From Pseudomonas mediterranea CFBP 5447 (GTDB lineage: Bacteria > Pseudomonadota > Gammaproteobacteria > Pseudomonadales > Pseudomonadaceae), in contig NZ_KN322984.1 of assembly GCF_000774145.1 (NCBI RefSeq), forward strand, positions 397,084 through 461,083: a stretch of 64,000 bases of DNA, read 5' to 3'. This document shows, piece after piece, positions 9,163 to 20,069 of this stretch. The translations under genes and the position numbers were made by a program. A model generated the notes under the pieces. That model was not told where the DNA came from and made no database searches. It saw only the letters and a program-made list of their open reading frames with translations. The stretch's first letter is position 1. Each line of letters begins with the position of its first letter.

Positions 9163-10652
9163 AGCCCTTGAAGCTCAATCCTTTTGTGCAGGCCGGAATT
9201 GGCCTGACGTTCGCACTGATGTGGTCCTGCCCGACCCTGGCGGCCCTGACCGAAAGCAAGAATTTCGGCCTGGAAGTGAAGATCACCGGCCAATCCGAAG
9301 ACGACCGCGACCTGGGTACCCAGAGCGGTGGCGACGTCAACGGCGTGGGCCTGGACCTGCGTCCATGGGTCTATGGCGAAAGCGGTAACTGGAGCGCCTA
9401 CGCCATGGCCCAGGCGGTGACGTCTACCGATGTCATCGAGACCGACACCCTGCAACAGTCCGATGGCGCCACCCAGCAGACTGACAGCGGCGACCGCGAA
9501 GCCAAGAAGAACTACTTGGCCATGCGTGAATTCTGGATTGGCTACAGCGGCCTGACCCCGTATCCGGGCGAACAGTTGAAGTTCGGGCGCCAGCGCCTGC
9601 GTAACGACGACGGCCAATGGCGCGACACCAACATCGAAGCCCTGAACTGGACCTTCGACACCACGTTGCTGCGAGCCAACGTCGGCGTCGCCGAACGTTT
9701 CAGCGAATACCGCACCGACCTCAAGGAACTGTCGCCCAAGGACAAGGATCGCCTGCACGTCTATGGCGACGTGGCTTACCAGTGGATGCCAGGCCAATGG
9801 GCCGGTATCCGTGCCCATCACACCCATGACAACGGCAGCCTCGATTACCCGACCCCGGGCGAGCCCACCGACACCCTGGACAAGACCCAGAACGGCGACT
9901 TGACCTGGCTCGGCCTGGAAGCCAACAGCGACGCCTACAACTGGCGCAACACCAACACCGTCAACTACTGGGCCAGCCTCACCGGCATGTCCGGCGACAG
10001 CGACACCGTCAACCCGCTCAACGCCGACGGCACGCGTCCTGCGCAAGCCAAGCGCAGTGAAGACCTGAACGGCTGGGCCACTGACCTGGGTATCCGCCTG
10101 CGCCTCGATCCGCAATGGCAAGTCGGTGCGGCCTATGCCCGCGCCAGCGATGAGTACCAACAGAACGGCCTGCAGAGCAACCGCTCGAACTTCACCGGCA
10201 CCCGCTCGCGGGTCCACCGTTTCGGCGAAGCGTTCCGTGGCGAGATGGCCAATACCCAGAGCGCCAGCCTGTTCGGCTCCTGGCAGCTGCGCGACGAATA
10301 CGACGCCAGCCTGGTGTACCACAAGTTCTGGCGTGTGGACGGCAACAAGCCGGTGGGCAGCAACGGCATCAACGCCGTGCAGAACAACACCGACGACGTG
10401 ACCGGCGCCATCCTCTCCACCTCGACCCTGCCGCTGCGTGACGGCGACAAGGACCTGGGCCAGGAGGTCGACCTGGTGGTCACCAAGTACTTCAAGCAAG
10501 GACTGCTGCCGGCCGCACTGAGCCAGTCCATCGATGAACCCTCGGCGCTGGTGCGCTTGCGTGGCGGCGTGTTCAAGCCAGGCGATGCCTACGGCAAAGA
10601 CGTCGACTCGTACATGCATCGCGCCTTTGTCGACGTGATCTGGCGCTTCTGA
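9159..10652 (+). CDS. algE: Alginate outer-membrane export porin
   Basis: 497 residues, close to the P. aeruginosa protein. A signal peptide (about residues 1-32, ending TLAALTESK) precedes alternating amphipathic strands expected of the 18-strand anion-selective barrel through which alginate leaves the cell. The chain ends in Phe (DVIWRF), the usual outer-membrane insertion signature. The start codon overlaps the algK stop (ATGA), and the stop overlaps the first ATG of algG (TGATG), indicating translational coupling with its assembly partner AlgK. Confidence 0.96.
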   Translation: MKPLKLNPFVQAGIGLTFALMWSCPTLAALTESKNFGLEVKITGQSEDDRDLGTQSGGDVNGVGLDLRPWVYGESGNWSAYAMAQAVTSTDVIETDTLQQSDGATQQTDSGDREAKKNYLAMREFWIGYSGLTPYPGEQLKFGRQRLRNDDGQWRDTNIEALNWTFDTTLLRANVGVAERFSEYRTDLKELSPKDKDRLHVYGDVAYQWMPGQWAGIRAHHTHDNGSLDYPTPGEPTDTLDKTQNGDLTWLGLEANSDAYNWRNTNTVNYWASLTGMSGDSDTVNPLNADGTRPAQAKRSEDLNGWATDLGIRLRLDPQWQVGAAYARASDEYQQNGLQSNRSNFTGTRSRVHRFGEAFRGEMANTQSASLFGSWQLRDEYDASLVYHKFWRVDGNKPVGSNGINAVQNNTDDVTGAILSTSTLPLRDGDKDLGQEVDLVVTKYFKQGLLPAALSQSIDEPSALVRLRGGVFKPGDAYGKDVDSYMHRAFVDVIWRF

Positions 10653-12268
10653 TGCGAATGGCCATGGGAGTGCCCGAAATGAACCGCTACCTCAGGAACA
10701 GCCAGGCGATGAAAGGTTCGATCAGCCTGTTGGTCGCAGCGATGCTGCTGGCCGGCTCGCCGGCGTTCGCCAACGTTGAACCGGTGGTCAAGCCGGGCAA
10801 CGTGGTCAAGGAACTGCAACGCGCCAAGACCTACACCGTCAACAGCGCGCCGACCGCGCCACTGGAACTGGCCAAGCCGACCTTGCCCGACCTCAAAGGC
10901 TTCACTGCCGAAGCGGTCGCGGCCAAGATCGTGCGGACCAAGCCCGGCAAGGTCAGCGTGCGCCGGATGATGCAGGAAAACGCCCTGAAGGACTTCATCG
11001 GCGGTGACAACAAGATGGCCGAGTGGGTGGTGCGCCAGCACGGCATCCCGCAGGCCATCTTCATCGACGACGGCTACATGAACTTCAAGGACCTGGCCAA
11101 GAAGCTGCCCAAGTACATCATCGAAACCTCGCCGGGTGTCTACCTGGCGAAGATTCCGATCGTGGTCGGCCAGAAAGGCATCCTGGAAATCGACAAACAG
11201 ACCCAGGAACTGCGCCTGTCCCAGGAGGGCGGCTCGTTCCTGGTCAACGATGGCCGGATGTTCATCCGCGACACCAAGGTCACCGGCTGGCGTGAAAAGG
11301 ACAACGGCCCCGCCACGTTCCGTTCGCCCAAGGAGTTCCGTCCGTTCCTGCTCGCGTGGGGCGGCACCGAGACCTACGTCGTCAACACCAAGATGGCCAG
11401 CTTCGGCTACTCCAACAGTAAGTCGTACGGGGTGAGTATTTCCCAGTACACGCCGAACATGGCCAAGGTCCTCAAGCGCCCGGAACCGACCGGCTGGATC
11501 ATCGATTCCGAGTTCTCGGACATGTGGTACGGCTTCTACTGCTATGAAACCCGCGACTTCGTGGTCAAGGGCAACACCTACAAGGACAACATCGTCTACG
11601 GCATCGACCCCCACGACCGGTCCCATCGGCTGATCATCGCCGACAATACCGTCTACGGGACGAAGAAGAAGCACGGGATCATCATTTCCCGTGAGGTTAA
11701 CGACAGCTTCATCTTCAACAACCGCAGCTACGACAACAAGCTCTCGGGCCTGGTGATCGACCGTAACAGCGTCAACAACATCATTGCCTACAACGAGATC
11801 TACAAGAACCACACCGACGGCATCACCCTCTACGAGAGTGCCGACAACCTGTTGTGGGACAACAAAGTGATCAGCAACCAGCGCCACGGCATCCGGATTC
11901 GTAACAGCGTGAACATCCGCCTCTACGAAAACGTGTCCATGGCCAACGGCCTGACCGGCATCTACGGCCACATCAAGGACCTGTCCAACACCGACCGGGA
12001 CATCAAGCTCGACCCGTTCGATGCCGAGGTTTCGCTGATCGTCGTCGGTGGCGAACTGGCCGCCAACGGCAGTGGGCCGCTGTCCATCGACTCGCCCCTG
12101 AGCGTCGAGCTGTACCGCGTGTCCATGCTCGCGCCGACCAAATCCAGCGGCATCAGCTTCACCGGGATCCTGGGCGAGCGCCAGGACGAAATTCTCGACC
12201 TGCTGGTGCGCCAGCAGAAAGCCGTACTGATCGACCCTGTCGAACGCCAGACCGAATTGCGGGACTGA
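10652..12268 (+). CDS. algG: Mannuronan C-5-epimerase
   Basis: 538 residues from the overlapping ATG; an ATG at 10679 (MNRYLRNSQ) with a clean signal peptide 529-residue product is an equally good start. AlgG converts polymer mannuronate to guluronate in the periplasm and is also part of the export scaffold. A right-handed parallel beta-helix (CASH-type repeats, about residues 210-440) is evident from the N-rich stacked turns (NRSYDN, NSVNN, NEIYKNHTDG). The catalytic DPHD motif is at residues 319-322 in YGIDPHDRSH. It lies 2 nt upstream of algX. Confidence 0.96.
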   Translation: MRMAMGVPEMNRYLRNSQAMKGSISLLVAAMLLAGSPAFANVEPVVKPGNVVKELQRAKTYTVNSAPTAPLELAKPTLPDLKGFTAEAVAAKIVRTKPGKVSVRRMMQENALKDFIGGDNKMAEWVVRQHGIPQAIFIDDGYMNFKDLAKKLPKYIIETSPGVYLAKIPIVVGQKGILEIDKQTQELRLSQEGGSFLVNDGRMFIRDTKVTGWREKDNGPATFRSPKEFRPFLLAWGGTETYVVNTKMASFGYSNSKSYGVSISQYTPNMAKVLKRPEPTGWIIDSEFSDMWYGFYCYETRDFVVKGNTYKDNIVYGIDPHDRSHRLIIADNTVYGTKKKHGIIISREVNDSFIFNNRSYDNKLSGLVIDRNSVNNIIAYNEIYKNHTDGITLYESADNLLWDNKVISNQRHGIRIRNSVNIRLYENVSMANGLTGIYGHIKDLSNTDRDIKLDPFDAEVSLIVVGGELAANGSGPLSIDSPLSVELYRVSMLAPTKSSGISFTGILGERQDEILDLLVRQQKAVLIDPVERQTELRD

Positions 12269-12270
12269 GG

Positions 12271-13728
12271 ATGACCTTTATGAACCCACAGATGATCAAA
12301 CTCCTGGGCCTGTCTGCCCTGACTGCCGGCATTCTCGCCGCTGCAAGCGGCGCGCGCGCCGACGACATCAAGGCGCCTGCCTTCACCGCAGAGCCCTGCT
12401 GCAACCTGTGCCCCGCCGCTCACGATGAAAAGAACTACACCACGCGCTATCAGCAGAACTTCACCACACTGGTACAGGCCCAGGGCGACTGGCTGTTCCG
12501 CACCCGGGAAGACCTGCGCACCGAATTCAACACCACGCCGGCCGGCTACAAGCGCATGCAACAGCTGCACGATGCGTTCAAGAAGAAAGGCGTCGAACTG
12601 GTCATCGTCTACCAGCCGACCCGGGGCCTGGTGAATCGCAACAAGCTCAACCCGCAGGAGAAGGCCAGTTTCAACTATGAAAAAGCCCTGGCCAACTACA
12701 AGACCATGCTCGGCCGTTTCGCGCAGATGGGCTACGTGGTGCCGGACCTGTCGCCACTGACCAACGAAAACCTGCCCGAAACCCTGCCGGCCCACGATTT
12801 CTACTTCCGTGGCGACCAGCACTGGACGCCTTACGGGGCCCAGCGCACGGCGAAGATCGTCGCCGAGAAGGTCAAGCAGATCCCGGCCTTCGCCGACATT
12901 CCCAAGCGTGAATTCGAGACCAAGAAATCCGGCCGCATGGGCAAGACCGGCACTTTGCATAACATGGCCGGCCAACTGTGCGGCACCAGCTACGCCATCC
13001 AGTACATGGATCAGTTCACCACCGAGCCTAAAGGCGAGGCCGGTGACGGCGATCTGTTCGGCGATTCCGGCAACCCGCAGATCACCCTCGTAGGTACCAG
13101 TCACAGCGGCAAGAACTACAACTTCGCCGGTTTCCTGGAAGAAGCCATCGGCGCCGACATCCTCAACGTGGCCTTCCCCGGCGGCGGTTTCGAAGGCGCG
13201 ATGATCCAGTACCTGGGCAGCGAAGAATTCCAGAAGAGCCCGCCGAAAATCCTGATCTGGGAATTCTCGCCGCTGTATCGCCTGGACCAGGAAACCATCT
13301 ATCGCCAGATGATGGCGCTGCTGGACGACAACGCTTGTGAAGGCAAGCCGGCGCTGATGAGCAGCAAGACCGCCCTCAAGCCGGGCAAGAACGAATTGAT
13401 GGTCAATAGCAAGAACATGGATCTGCGTAACAGCAGCCACCAGGTCGATATCCGTTTCGCCGATACCTCGGTGAAAACGTTGCAAGCCACCCTCTGGTAC
13501 ATGAATGGGCGCCACGAGGATATCAAGATCGAAAAACCGAATACCTCGGACACCGATGGACGTTTCGCCTTCCAGTTGCGCACCGATGAGGACTGGGCTT
13601 CGCAAAACCTGCTAGCCGTTGAAGTCCAGGGCCCCGAAGCCGGTGCCGCGCCACAACAAGTCGAAGCGAAAATCTGTAAACGCAATGTCTCTCCGCAAGC
13701 CGAACAAACGGCTCAAATCGGACAATGA
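12271..13728 (+). CDS. algX: Alginate O-acetyltransferase AlgX
   Basis: 485 residues. A periplasmic SGNH-hydrolase-like acetyltransferase with a C-terminal carbohydrate-binding module. The triad is visible as D182 and H184 in [10 protein letters not shown] and S277 in VGTSHSGKN; each is displaced by 8 from the numbering known for P. aeruginosa (174, 176, 269), consistent with a slightly longer N-terminus. The signal peptide spans about residues 1-30. Cys-rich NLCPAAH follows the mature N-terminus. AlgX transfers acetyl groups to mannuronate in the growing chain, receiving them from the AlgI/AlgJ/AlgF pathway encoded downstream. Its stop codon overlaps the algL ATG. Confidence 0.96.
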   Translation: MTFMNPQMIKLLGLSALTAGILAAASGARADDIKAPAFTAEPCCNLCPAAHDEKNYTTRYQQNFTTLVQAQGDWLFRTREDLRTEFNTTPAGYKRMQQLHDAFKKKGVELVIVYQPTRGLVNRNKLNPQEKASFNYEKALANYKTMLGRFAQMGYVVPDLSPLTNENLPETLPAHDFYFRGDQHWTPYGAQRTAKIVAEKVKQIPAFADIPKREFETKKSGRMGKTGTLHNMAGQLCGTSYAIQYMDQFTTEPKGEAGDGDLFGDSGNPQITLVGTSHSGKNYNFAGFLEEAIGADILNVAFPGGGFEGAMIQYLGSEEFQKSPPKILIWEFSPLYRLDQETIYRQMMALLDDNACEGKPALMSSKTALKPGKNELMVNSKNMDLRNSSHQVDIRFADTSVKTLQATLWYMNGRHEDIKIEKPNTSDTDGRFAFQLRTDEDWASQNLLAVEVQGPEAGAAPQQVEAKICKRNVSPQAEQTAQIGQ

Positions 13729-14873
13729 GGTCTCGCTTTATGACCAGGAACATGCGCAACCGAACGTTGAAAACGCTGCTGGCGCCGTCCCTGCTGACCC
13801 TGGCGATGTTCGCCGGGGCCACCCAGGCCGCGGCGCCGCTGCGCCCACCGCAGGGTTACTTCGCACCGATCGAAAAGGCCAAGGCCGGCGACTCCGGCCA
13901 AGGCTGCGACGCCGTACCGACGCCTTACACCGGCTCCCTGCAGTTCCGCAGCAAGTACGAGGGTTCCGACAAGGCACGGGCGACGTTGAACGTGCAGTCG
14001 GAAAAAGCCTTTCGTGACAGCACCGCCGACATCACCAGGATCGAGCGCGGTGTCAGCAAGCAAGTGATGCAGTTCATGCGCGACGGCCGTCCCGAGCAGC
14101 TGGAATGCACCTTGAACTGGCTGACCACCTGGGCCAAGGCCGATGCGCTGATGTCCAAGGACTTCAACCACACCGGCAAGTCCATGCGCAAATGGGCCCT
14201 GGGCAGCATGGCTTCGGCCTACGTGCGCCTGAAGTTCTCCGATTCCCATCCGCTGGCGAACCATCAGGAACAGGCACAACTGATTGAAAGCTGGTTCAGC
14301 AAGATGGCCGACCAGGTGGTCAGCGACTGGGACAACCTGCCGCTGGACAAGACCAACAACCACTCCTACTGGGCCGCCTGGTCGGTGATGGCGACCTCGG
14401 TCGCAACCAACCGCCGCGACCTGTTCGACTGGGCCGTCAAGGAATACAAGGTCGGCGTCAACCAGATCGATGCCGACGGCTTCCTGCCCAACGAACTCAA
14501 GCGCAAGCAACGGGCCCTGTCCTACCACAACTATGCCCTGCCGCCATTGGCGATGATCGCCAGTTTCGCCCAGGTCAACGGTGTGGACCTGCGCCAGGAA
14601 AACAACGGCGCCCTCAAGCGCCTGGGTGAGCGGGTGCTGGCCGGGGTGAAAGACCCGGACATCTTCGAAGAGAAGAACGGCGAAGAGCAGGACATGAAGG
14701 ATCTGAAGATCGATTCGAAGTTCGCCTGGCTCGAACCGTTCTGCAGCCTCTACACCTGCTCCGGCGATGTGCTGGAGCGCAAACATGAAATGCAACCGTT
14801 CAAGACCTTCCGCCTCGGCGGGGACTTGACCCGGGTCTACGACCCGGCCAACGAGAAAGGCAAAGGAAGCTGA
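13725..14873 (+). CDS. algL: Periplasmic poly(beta-D-mannuronate) lyase
   Basis: 382 residues from the ATG that overlaps the algX stop; a start at 13740 (MTRNMRNRT) is possible. AlgL (polysaccharide lyase family 5) cleaves mislocalised alginate by beta-elimination and clears the periplasm. The signal peptide ends near TQAAA. Family signatures are [28 protein letters not shown] with the catalytic His at 213, and [16 protein letters not shown] with the catalytic Tyr. A REP palindrome separates it from algI, so the second half of the operon may have lower or differently stabilised mRNA. Confidence 0.96.
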   Translation: MRSRFMTRNMRNRTLKTLLAPSLLTLAMFAGATQAAAPLRPPQGYFAPIEKAKAGDSGQGCDAVPTPYTGSLQFRSKYEGSDKARATLNVQSEKAFRDSTADITRIERGVSKQVMQFMRDGRPEQLECTLNWLTTWAKADALMSKDFNHTGKSMRKWALGSMASAYVRLKFSDSHPLANHQEQAQLIESWFSKMADQVVSDWDNLPLDKTNNHSYWAAWSVMATSVATNRRDLFDWAVKEYKVGVNQIDADGFLPNELKRKQRALSYHNYALPPLAMIASFAQVNGVDLRQENNGALKRLGERVLAGVKDPDIFEEKNGEEQDMKDLKIDSKFAWLEPFCSLYTCSGDVLERKHEMQPFKTFRLGGDLTRVYDPANEKGKGS

Positions 14874-14882
14874 TTCACCGCT

Positions 14883-14991
14883 GATCGTTCCCACGCTCTG
14901 CGTGGGAATGCAGCCGGGGACGCTCTGCGTCCCAAAAAGCCGAACGCGGAGCGTCCGTAGAGGCATTCCCACGCAGAGCGTGGGAACGATC
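14883..14991. repeat. REP-type inverted repeat between algL and algI
   Basis: Perfectly complementary 29-nt arms (14883-14911 and 14963-14991) of the CGTTCCCACGCTCTGCGTGG class, with an inner GACGCTCTGCGTCC / GGAGCGTCC partial pairing. It is the only copy of this class in the window. Its position within the operon suggests mRNA stabilisation or partial attenuation, as known for other REP elements; that role here is inferred. Confidence 0.85.
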
Positions 14992-15066
14992 ATCACCGCC
15001 CTTTTTCATGGGGGGGTTTGGGGGGGCTCTGGCCCTTGACTGTTGATTCAACATGGAGAGATCGGG

Positions 15067-16632
15067 ATGGTATTTTCATCCAACGTGTTCCTGTTCCTGT
15101 TCCTGCCGATCTTTCTCGGCTTGTACTACTTGAGCGGGCAACGCTATCGCAACCTGCTACTGCTGATCGCCAGCTATGTGTTCTATGCCTGGTGGCGGGT
15201 GGACTTCCTCGCACTGTTCGCCGCCGTGACCCTGTGGAACTACTGGATCGGCCTGAAAGTCGGTGCCGCCGGCGTACGCACCAAGCCGGCCCAGCGCTGG
15301 CTGTTGCTCGGCGTGGCGGTGGACCTGTGCATCCTGGGCTACTTCAAGTACGCCAACTTCGGGGTGGACAGCCTCAACGCGATCATGACCAGCTTCGGTC
15401 TCGAACCCTTCATCCTGACCCATGTGCTGTTGCCAATCGGGATCTCGTTCTACATCTTCGAGTCCATCAGCTACATCATCGACGTCTATCGCGGCGACAC
15501 GCCGGCGACCCGCAACCTGATCGACTTCGCAGCGTTCGTGGCGATCTTCCCGCACCTGATCGCCGGCCCCGTGCTGCGTTTCCGTGACCTGGCCGACCAG
15601 TTCAACAACCGCACCCACACCCTGGACAAGTTCTCCGAAGGCTGCACGCGCTTCATGCAGGGCTTCATCAAGAAAGTGTTCATCGCCGATACCCTGGCGG
15701 TGGTGGCCGACCATTGCTTCGCCCTGCAGAACCCCACCACCGGCGATGCCTGGCTCGGCGCCCTGGCCTACACCGCGCAGCTGTACTTCGACTTCTCCGG
15801 CTACAGCGACATGGCCATCGGCCTGGGCCTGATGATGGGTTTCCGTTTCATGGAAAACTTCAAGCAGCCCTACATCAGCCAGTCCATCACCGAGTTCTGG
15901 CGGCGCTGGCACATCAGCCTGTCCACCTGGCTGCGCGACTACCTCTACATCACCCTGGGCGGTAACCGCAAAGGCACGTTGATGACCTATCGCAACCTGT
16001 TCCTGACCATGCTGCTCGGTGGTCTGTGGCACGGCGCGAACATCACCTACGTGATCTGGGGCGCCTGGCACGGGATCTGGCTGGCCATTGAAAAAGCCGT
16101 CGGCATCAACACCACGCCACGCAGCATCAACCCGATCCGCTGGGCGCTGACCTTCCTGCTGGTGGTGATGGGCTGGGTGATCTTCCGCGCCGAAAACCTG
16201 CATGTGGCCGGACGCATGTACGGCGCCATGTTCAGCTTCGGTGACTGGTCGCTGTCGGAACTGACCCGCGCCAACCTCACCGGCCTGCAGATCGCCACGC
16301 TGGTGGTGGCCTACGTCACCCTGGCCTTCTTCGGCCTGCGGGACTTCTACACCAACCGTCCGCCGGTCAAGACCAAGCCGGAGGTCAACACCGAGGCCAA
16401 TGGCCCCGCCACTGCACAACCGGGGCTGATCAAGGCCGTACCGGGCGATAACCCGTCGACGATCCACGAACCGGGCTACACCGTGGGCGTCGAGGCCCAG
16501 GTGCAACCGGCCTACTGGGTCGCGGACTGGCCGCGCTATGTCATGCGTGCGTTGGTGCTGCTGCTGTTCATCGCTTCGATTCTCAAACTCTCGGCGCAAA
16601 GCTTCTCGCCGTTCCTTTACTTCCAGTTCTGA
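15067..16632 (+). CDS. algI: Alginate O-acetylation protein, MBOAT family
   Basis: 521 residues from MVFSSNVFLFLFLP, the conserved family start, behind GGAGAG; an in-frame ATG at 15043 lacks a comparable ribosome site. A multi-spanning inner-membrane protein of the membrane-bound O-acyltransferase family that brings acetyl groups to the periplasm. The invariant histidine is His322 in LGGLWHGANITYV, and the upstream conserved segment TEFWRRWHISLSTWLRDYLY is present. At least ten hydrophobic segments are visible. Works with AlgJ, AlgF and AlgX. Confidence 0.96.
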   Translation: MVFSSNVFLFLFLPIFLGLYYLSGQRYRNLLLLIASYVFYAWWRVDFLALFAAVTLWNYWIGLKVGAAGVRTKPAQRWLLLGVAVDLCILGYFKYANFGVDSLNAIMTSFGLEPFILTHVLLPIGISFYIFESISYIIDVYRGDTPATRNLIDFAAFVAIFPHLIAGPVLRFRDLADQFNNRTHTLDKFSEGCTRFMQGFIKKVFIADTLAVVADHCFALQNPTTGDAWLGALAYTAQLYFDFSGYSDMAIGLGLMMGFRFMENFKQPYISQSITEFWRRWHISLSTWLRDYLYITLGGNRKGTLMTYRNLFLTMLLGGLWHGANITYVIWGAWHGIWLAIEKAVGINTTPRSINPIRWALTFLLVVMGWVIFRAENLHVAGRMYGAMFSFGDWSLSELTRANLTGLQIATLVVAYVTLAFFGLRDFYTNRPPVKTKPEVNTEANGPATAQPGLIKAVPGDNPSTIHEPGYTVGVEAQVQPAYWVADWPRYVMRALVLLLFIASILKLSAQSFSPFLYFQF

Positions 16633-16643
16633 GGGATCTGAAC

Positions 16644-17819
16644 ATGACCCGCTCATTACGCATCTTTTACATCGCACTGTTCCTGCTGATCCTGGCGGTC
16701 CTGGGCCTGTGGTCGATGCGCAGTTTCTTCGGCTTCAGCACCAACCCCGATGCCACCGTGCTCAACGGGCGTTGGGCCAAGGCTGTCGAAACCTACTACG
16801 ACGACCAGTTCCCGATCAAGCGCCTGGGCACCAATATCTGGGCTGCGCTGGACTACAAGCTGTTCAACGAGGGCCGCAAAGGCGTGGTCCTCGGCCGCGA
16901 CCAGTGGCTGTACAGCGACGAAGAGTTCAACCCGATCGTCAACGAAGAACTGAACCTGCAAGGCAACTACGCGCTGGTCGAAGGCGTGCGCCAGAAACTC
17001 AAGGAACAGGGCATCACCCTGGTGATGGCGATCGTGCCGGCCAAGGCGCGGCTGTATCCGGAACACCTGGGTGAAGTAAAGCCGGCGAGCATTCACGCCA
17101 ATCTCTACCAGGATTTCCATGCCCGCGTCGCAGCCGACAAGATCCTCGCCCCCGACCTGCTCGGCCCGCTGCAACAGGCCAAGCAGAGCGGCCAGCAAGT
17201 CTTCCTGCGCACCGACACCCACTGGACCCCGGAAGGCGCCCAGGTCGCTGCCGAGAACATCGCCAAGGCCATTGCCGAGCGCGCGCCCCTCAACGGCGAG
17301 CCGCAACGCTTCGTCACGGAACCTGCGGAAAAGATCATCCACAAGGGTGACCTGCGCCAATTCCTGCCCCTGGACCCGCTGTTCGAAAACCTGATGCCGG
17401 CCCAGGAGCCACTGGTCAAGCGCAACACCCGCGAGGCCGACGACCAGCCGGCCGGCGACGACGCGCTGTTTGCCGATGCCCAGGTTCCCGTGGCCCTGAT
17501 CGGCACCAGCTACAGCGCCAACCCCAACTGGAACTTCGTCGGTGCGCTCAAACAAGCCCTGCACAGCGACGTCGTGAACTACGCCGAAGACGGCCATGGC
17601 CCGATTCTGCCGATGCTCAGCTACCTCAAGAGCGACGCTTTCAAGAACAGCCCGCCACAAGTGCTGATTTGGGAGTTTCCTGAACGTTATCTGCCCGTAA
17701 ACAACGAAATCGGCGACGCCGACCCGCAGTGGGTCGCAGAGCTCAAACAAGCCGGTGCGCGCCAACAGAACGTTGCCGCCAACACTCAATCCGAGACGCC
17801 CGACCGGGCGCAAAACTGA
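16644..17819 (+). CDS. algJ: Alginate O-acetyltransferase AlgJ
   Basis: 391 residues. A membrane-anchored periplasmic SGNH-like protein, paralogous to the catalytic domain of AlgX. A single N-terminal hydrophobic segment (about residues 9-27) acts as signal anchor. The triad is D191 and H193 in DTHWTPEGA and S289 in GTSYSANPNWNF. AlgJ is required for acetylation but does not bind polymer strongly in P. aeruginosa; it probably relays acetyl groups from AlgI to AlgX. It is 11 nt downstream of algI. Confidence 0.95.
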   Translation: MTRSLRIFYIALFLLILAVLGLWSMRSFFGFSTNPDATVLNGRWAKAVETYYDDQFPIKRLGTNIWAALDYKLFNEGRKGVVLGRDQWLYSDEEFNPIVNEELNLQGNYALVEGVRQKLKEQGITLVMAIVPAKARLYPEHLGEVKPASIHANLYQDFHARVAADKILAPDLLGPLQQAKQSGQQVFLRTDTHWTPEGAQVAAENIAKAIAERAPLNGEPQRFVTEPAEKIIHKGDLRQFLPLDPLFENLMPAQEPLVKRNTREADDQPAGDDALFADAQVPVALIGTSYSANPNWNFVGALKQALHSDVVNYAEDGHGPILPMLSYLKSDAFKNSPPQVLIWEFPERYLPVNNEIGDADPQWVAELKQAGARQQNVAANTQSETPDRAQN

Positions 17820-17833
17820 AAGAGAGGTCCACC

Positions 17834-18499
17834 ATGACTTTCAACACTACTCCTCGCCGTCTCGCTGCTCGTTCCTTCAAGGCCGTTGCCCTGGTTGCCA
17901 GCATCAGCGCCCTTTCCTTCTCCGCCTTTGCCGGTGACTCGGCGCTGTATGGCCCGGTCGCACCAAAAGGCTCGAGCTTCGTGCGCATCTACAACGCCAG
18001 CAACAGCGAAGTCAGCGCCACCGTCGGCAGCACCAACCTCAACGACGTCGCCCCATTGGCCAGCAGCGACTTCAGCTTCATGCCCGGCGGCGACTACAGC
18101 GCCAAGGTAGGCAGCCAGACCGTTCCGGTTAAACTGGCTCCCGATCACTACTACACCCTGGTCAACAACGCGACCGGCCAGCCGCAACTGATCGAAGAAC
18201 CACCGTTCAAGAACAAACAGAAATCCCTGGTGCGGGTGCAGAACCTCACCGACAAGGCGCTGACCCTCAAGACCGCCGACGGCAAGACCGAAGTGGTGCC
18301 GAACGTGGCGGCCAAGGGCCGTGGCGAGCGTGAAATCAACCCGGTGAAAGTCAGCCTGGCGCTGTTCGAGGGCGACAAGAAAGTCGGCGACCTCAAGCCC
18401 GTGGCCCTGGAGCGCGGCGAAGCGGCCGTGCTGTACGTCACCGGCTCCGGAAGCAGCTTGTCGCCGGTCTGGGTAAAGCGTCCAGTGTCAACGCGCTAA
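17834..18499 (+). CDS. algF: Periplasmic alginate O-acetylation protein AlgF
   Basis: 221 residues from ATG at 17834, which has GAGAGG 8 nt upstream; the frame is open further upstream but lacks a ribosome site. A signal peptide ending LSFSAFA is clear. The mature protein is a small two-domain beta-rich periplasmic protein with no enzymatic motif. It is required for O-acetylation together with AlgI and AlgJ, possibly as an adaptor. It lies 14 nt after algJ. Confidence 0.95.
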   Translation: MTFNTTPRRLAARSFKAVALVASISALSFSAFAGDSALYGPVAPKGSSFVRIYNASNSEVSATVGSTNLNDVAPLASSDFSFMPGGDYSAKVGSQTVPVKLAPDHYYTLVNNATGQPQLIEEPPFKNKQKSLVRVQNLTDKALTLKTADGKTEVVPNVAAKGRGEREINPVKVSLALFEGDKKVGDLKPVALERGEAAVLYVTGSGSSLSPVWVKRPVSTR

Positions 18500-18514
18500 A
18501 CGCGCGAGCTAATC

Positions 18515-18573
18515 AGCTACAAGCTACAAGCTGCAAGTGAAAAGCTTTAACTTGCAGCTTGCAGCTTGCAGCT
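18515..18573. repeat. Hairpin of AGCTTGCAGCTT repeats between algF and algA
   Basis: Arms at 18515-18538 and 18550-18573 are 22 of 24 complementary with an 11-nt loop, and each arm is built from tandem 7-bp units (GCAGCTT / AAGCTAC). The same unit recurs between ftsA and ftsZ at 41911-41970. It sits just upstream of the algA ribosome site. Confidence 0.75.
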
Positions 18574-18601
18574 TCCAACTGCATCTATAGGAGTAACACA
18601 C

Positions 18602-20053
18602 ATGATTCCGGTGATCTTGTCAGGTGGTAGCGGCTCACGTCTTTGGCCGCTTTCGCGCAAGCAGTTCCCTAAACAGTTCCTGGCCCTGACCGGCGAACAC
18701 ACCCTGTTCCAGCAAACCCTCGAACGCCTGGTGTTCGAAGGCATGGATACGCCGATCGTGGTCTGCAACAAAGACCACCGTTTCATCGTCAGCGAGCAAT
18801 TGAACGGTCGCAATCTCGAAGCCCAGCGCATCCTGATGGAACCGTTCGGCCGCAACACCGCTCCAGCCGTCGCGCTGACCGCGATGATGCTGGTCAACGA
18901 AGGTCGCGACGAGTTGATGCTGGTGCTGCCGGCCGACCACGTGATCGAGGACCAGAAAGCCCTGCAACGCGCCCTGGCCCTGGCCACCGTGGCCGCCGAG
19001 CGTGGCGAGATGGTGTTGTTCGGCGTACCGGCCACCAAGCCGGAAACCGGCTACGGCTACATCAAGTCGACCAACGATGCGCTGCTGCCTGAAGGCGTGA
19101 GCCGTGTGTCGCACTTCGTCGAAAAACCTGACGTCAAGCGCGCCACCGAGTTCGTCGAGGCCGGCGGCTACTTCTGGAACAGCGGCATGTTCCTGTTCCG
19201 CGCCAGCCGTTTCCTCGAAGAGCTGAAAAAACACGATCCGGATATCTACGACACCTGCCTGCTGACCCTGGAGCGCAGCGAGCAGACCGCGGACACCATC
19301 ACCTTCGACGAAGCCACGTTCGCCTGCTGCCCGGATAACTCCATCGACTACGCCGTGATGGAAAAGACCCAGCGCGCCTGCGTGGTGCCGCTGTCGGCCG
19401 GTTGGAGCGATGTCGGCTGCTGGGCGTCGTTGTGGGAAGTCAATCCCAAGGATGCCGACGGCAACGTCACCAAGGGCGACGTCGTGGTCCAGGACAGCCG
19501 CAACTGCATGATCCATGGCAACGGCAAGCTGGTATCGGTGATCGGCCTGGAAAACATCGTCGTGGTCGAAACCAAGGACGCCATGATGATTGCCCACAAG
19601 GACAAGGTCCAAGACGTCAAGAAAATGGTCAACACCCTCAACGCCCGGGGTCGCACCGAAACCCAGAACCACTGCGAAGTCTATCGTCCGTGGGGCTCGT
19701 ACGACTCGGTGGACATGGGTGGGCGTTTCCAGGTCAAGCACATCTCGGTCAAGCCGGGTGCATGCCTGTCCTTGCAGATGCACCACCACCGCGCCGAACA
19801 CTGGATCGTGGTCAGCGGCACCGCCGAAGTGACCTGCGACGAGAACGTGTTCCTGCTCACCGAAAACCAGTCGACCTACATCCCGATCGCGTCGGTTCAC
19901 CGCTTGCGCAACCCGGGCAAGATCCCGCTGGAAATCATCGAAGTGCAGTCCGGCAGCTACCTGGGCGAAGACGACATCGAGCGCTTCGAAGACATCTATG
20001 GTCGCTCCACCCCGATCGAACGCGGCGTGTCGGTGAAAACCATCGCGCAGTAA
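18602..20053 (+). CDS. algA: Bifunctional phosphomannose isomerase / GDP-mannose pyrophosphorylase
   Basis: 483 residues from ATG at 18602 behind AGGAG; MIPVILSGGSGSRLWPLSRK is the conserved start. The N-terminal nucleotidyltransferase domain (about 1-290; GGSGSRLWP, FVEKP, LSAGWSDVG) makes GDP-mannose from mannose-1-phosphate; the C-terminal cupin domain (about 360-475; QMHHHRAEHWIVV) interconverts fructose-6-phosphate and mannose-6-phosphate. These are the first and third steps of the pathway, with AlgC (not in this window) between them. It is the last gene of the operon. Confidence 0.97.
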   Translation: MIPVILSGGSGSRLWPLSRKQFPKQFLALTGEHTLFQQTLERLVFEGMDTPIVVCNKDHRFIVSEQLNGRNLEAQRILMEPFGRNTAPAVALTAMMLVNEGRDELMLVLPADHVIEDQKALQRALALATVAAERGEMVLFGVPATKPETGYGYIKSTNDALLPEGVSRVSHFVEKPDVKRATEFVEAGGYFWNSGMFLFRASRFLEELKKHDPDIYDTCLLTLERSEQTADTITFDEATFACCPDNSIDYAVMEKTQRACVVPLSAGWSDVGCWASLWEVNPKDADGNVTKGDVVVQDSRNCMIHGNGKLVSVIGLENIVVVETKDAMMIAHKDKVQDVKKMVNTLNARGRTETQNHCEVYRPWGSYDSVDMGGRFQVKHISVKPGACLSLQMHHHRAEHWIVVSGTAEVTCDENVFLLTENQSTYIPIASVHRLRNPGKIPLEIIEVQSGSYLGEDDIERFEDIYGRSTPIERGVSVKTIAQ

Positions 20054-20069
20054 CGATCAGCGAAACAAG

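Noticed and set aside
8958..10619. Minus-strand 553-codon frame opposite algE
   Set aside because: Antisense shadow of algK/algE with valine- and glycine-rich translation and no domain.
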